Shown here: piece after piece, positions 5,098 through 6,089 of the stretch
How positions within the stretch are numbered: the stretch's first letter is position 1
Layout of the letters: every line of letters starts with the position of its first letter
Source: Phycisphaerae bacterium
Lineage (GTDB): Bacteria; Planctomycetota; Phycisphaerae; Sedimentisphaerales; SG8-4
Direction: 5' to 3'
DNA: 6,089 bases
Assembly (NCBI GenBank): GCA_030613765.1
Contig: JAUWLI010000196.1
Span: 1 to 6,089 of the forward strand
Position numbers and translations under genes: made by a program
The notes under the pieces: model-generated
Database searches by the model: none
The model's input: the letters and a program-made list of their open reading frames with translations, nothing else
What the model was told of the DNA's origin: nothing

Positions 5098-6089
5098 TTA
5101 GATTCTACCCGCCAGTGCGTTTTTAATCAACTGTGTTATTTTATCCTCCCCACTAATAAAACGAAATTCGATTGCCAGATACGCAAAATTTACATCCTTG
5201 CTCGTATTTGGCATCGACGATGGTGAAAAAGAAACCCAGTCTTTCTGCGTTGTCAGTATTAAATCTGCATCAAGGCGTTTGGCCTGTTCGTAAATATCAG
5301 CCAGGCACTCGCCCGTATAATGGTAATGGTCATCGAAGACTTTCGAACCGGCAAGTTCCGCTCCAAGCCCACCAACCGTATTTAAGAACGCATCCGGATT
5401 GCCTATCCCGCAGAAGGCAAATATTTTTTTACCTTTCAGCTCCCCAAGGTTGATTTCCCTGTTGTCTATAGATTTCGCACAAACAGGTGCGTGCACCGAC
5501 CATGCAACGACCATTTCCGGATTGATCTGTCGGAGCTTGTCTTCAAGTTGGGTCAGCTCAGCCTCATCAACCTGGTCACACCTCGTAATAACAGCGGCAT
5601 CAGCCCGCTTTAGTGCGCCAACAGGTTCTCGCAGCAGTCCCGCAGGAAGAAGCTTACCGTAACCGAAAGGCACGGTTGCATCAATCGTCACGATATCAAG
5701 CTCTCTGCCCAATCGGCGATGTTGAAACCCATCATCCATAATGAGCACCTTTGCGTCGAATCTGCTGATGGCCTCCGCCGCGCCTGCAATACGGTCGGGA
5801 TTCACAACTACTTGAACCCCGGGGCAGCTCTCAGCAAGAACAGCCGGCTCATCCCCATAACCGCCAGACTCACCTCTTAAATCTTTCGCTGCCTTATAGC
5901 CTCGTGTAAGTATCGCGCACTGAGAATTTGAAAGCTGAATTTGGGAATCTGAAATGAGCTGCTTGCACAGCCGAATGACAAGCGGCGTTTTACCTGTCCC
6001 GCCGGTCGTTATGTTACCGACGCTTATAACCACTGCATCTGCACGATGTATTTTCAACAATCCTTTGGAATATAAAAAATTACGCAGCC
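5098..6089 (-). CDS. lpxK: Tetraacyldisaccharide 4'-kinase (lipid A 4'-kinase), N-terminus cut at the right edge
   Basis: LpxK phosphorylates the 4' position of the lipid A disaccharide precursor at the inner membrane, using ATP. The frame stays open to the window edge. A TTG at 6060 could be taken as a start, but the codons before it encode LRNFLYSKG, which is normal LpxK sequence, so the true start lies outside. Counting from the first complete codon (6087), visible motifs are SVGNITTGGTGKTPLV (22-37, P-loop GGTGKT at 29-34), ILTRGYKA (59-66), GDEPAVLAE (78-86), DDGFQHRRLG (118-127, catalytic Asp region), LPAGLLREP (147-155), VFDDHYHYT (250-258, conserved His region) and LTTQKDWVSF (278-287). 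The stop is TAA 5100-5098. The missing part should be the N-terminal membrane-associated helix, perhaps 30-40 residues. It is the most upstream gene in the visible run and links lipid A assembly to core heptose synthesis. Confidence 0.95.
   Translation of the reverse strand, partial: LRNFLYSKGLLKIHRADAVVISVGNITTGGTGKTPLVIRLCKQLISDSQIQLSNSQCAILTRGYKAAKDLRGESGGYGDEPAVLAESCPGVQVVVNPDRIAGAAEAISRFDAKVLIMDDGFQHRRLGRELDIVTIDATVPFGYGKLLPAGLLREPVGALKRADAAVITRCDQVDEAELTQLEDKLRQINPEMVVAWSVHAPVCAKSIDNREINLGELKGKKIFAFCGIGNPDAFLNTVGGLGAELAGSKVFDDHYHYTGECLADIYEQAKRLDADLILTTQKDWVSFSPSSMPNTSKDVNFAYLAIEFRFISGEDKITQLIKNALAGRI

Noticed and set aside
5172..5662. Plus-strand open frames at 5172-5453 and 5399-5662, and similar ones at 569-938, 3098-3334, 4036-4239 and 4694-4974
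   Set aside because: All lie antisense to well-supported LPS genes, show no recognisable domains and have no plausible ribosome-binding or promoter context.
6058..6060. TTG as the start codon of lpxK
   Set aside because: The upstream codons remain open to the window edge and encode typical LpxK sequence (LRNFLYSKG), so the gene is truncated rather than starting here.

Overview
The window is a compact, single-strand block of lipopolysaccharide (LPS) inner-core genes. All genes lie on the minus strand and are read from high to low coordinates. The order of transcription is: lpxK (lipid A 4'-kinase, cut at the right edge), hldE (bifunctional heptose kinase/adenylyltransferase), gmhA (sedoheptulose-7-phosphate isomerase), gmhB (heptose bisphosphate phosphatase carrying an unusual repeat-plus-membrane tail), a GT9 ADP-heptose:LPS heptosyltransferase (waaF-like), and a WaaP/Kdo-kinase-family LPS kinase cut at the left edge.

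Gaps are short (overlap of 1 nt, then 12, 27, 13 and 72 nt), no strand switch occurs, and no clear internal promoter or terminator is visible. One polycistronic transcript is therefore likely. No intergenic stretch exceeds 72 nt.

Together the genes encode most of the ADP-heptose pathway. GmhA converts sedoheptulose 7-phosphate to D-glycero-D-manno-heptose 7-phosphate. The HldE kinase domain makes the 1,7-bisphosphate, GmhB removes the 7-phosphate, and the HldE C-terminal domain adenylylates heptose 1-phosphate. The heptosyltransferase then adds heptose to the core and the kinase may phosphorylate it. The epimerase gene hldD is not in the window.

The host must be a Gram-negative, LPS-making bacterium. 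The fused HldE, moderate GC content, weak or absent Shine-Dalgarno sequences before most genes and the gene order would fit a Planctomycetota/PVC-type lineage, but this is an impression, not a demonstrated assignment.

The main oddity is gmhB. Its HAD domain aligns residue for residue with E. coli GmhB numbering (from memory), yet it has Asn at the position of the metal-binding Asp136 and has lost three of the four zinc ligands. It is followed by about 15 tandem octapeptide repeats (24-bp DNA period) with alternating charge blocks, and then by two predicted transmembrane helices. This suggests a membrane-tethered and possibly altered heptose phosphatase.
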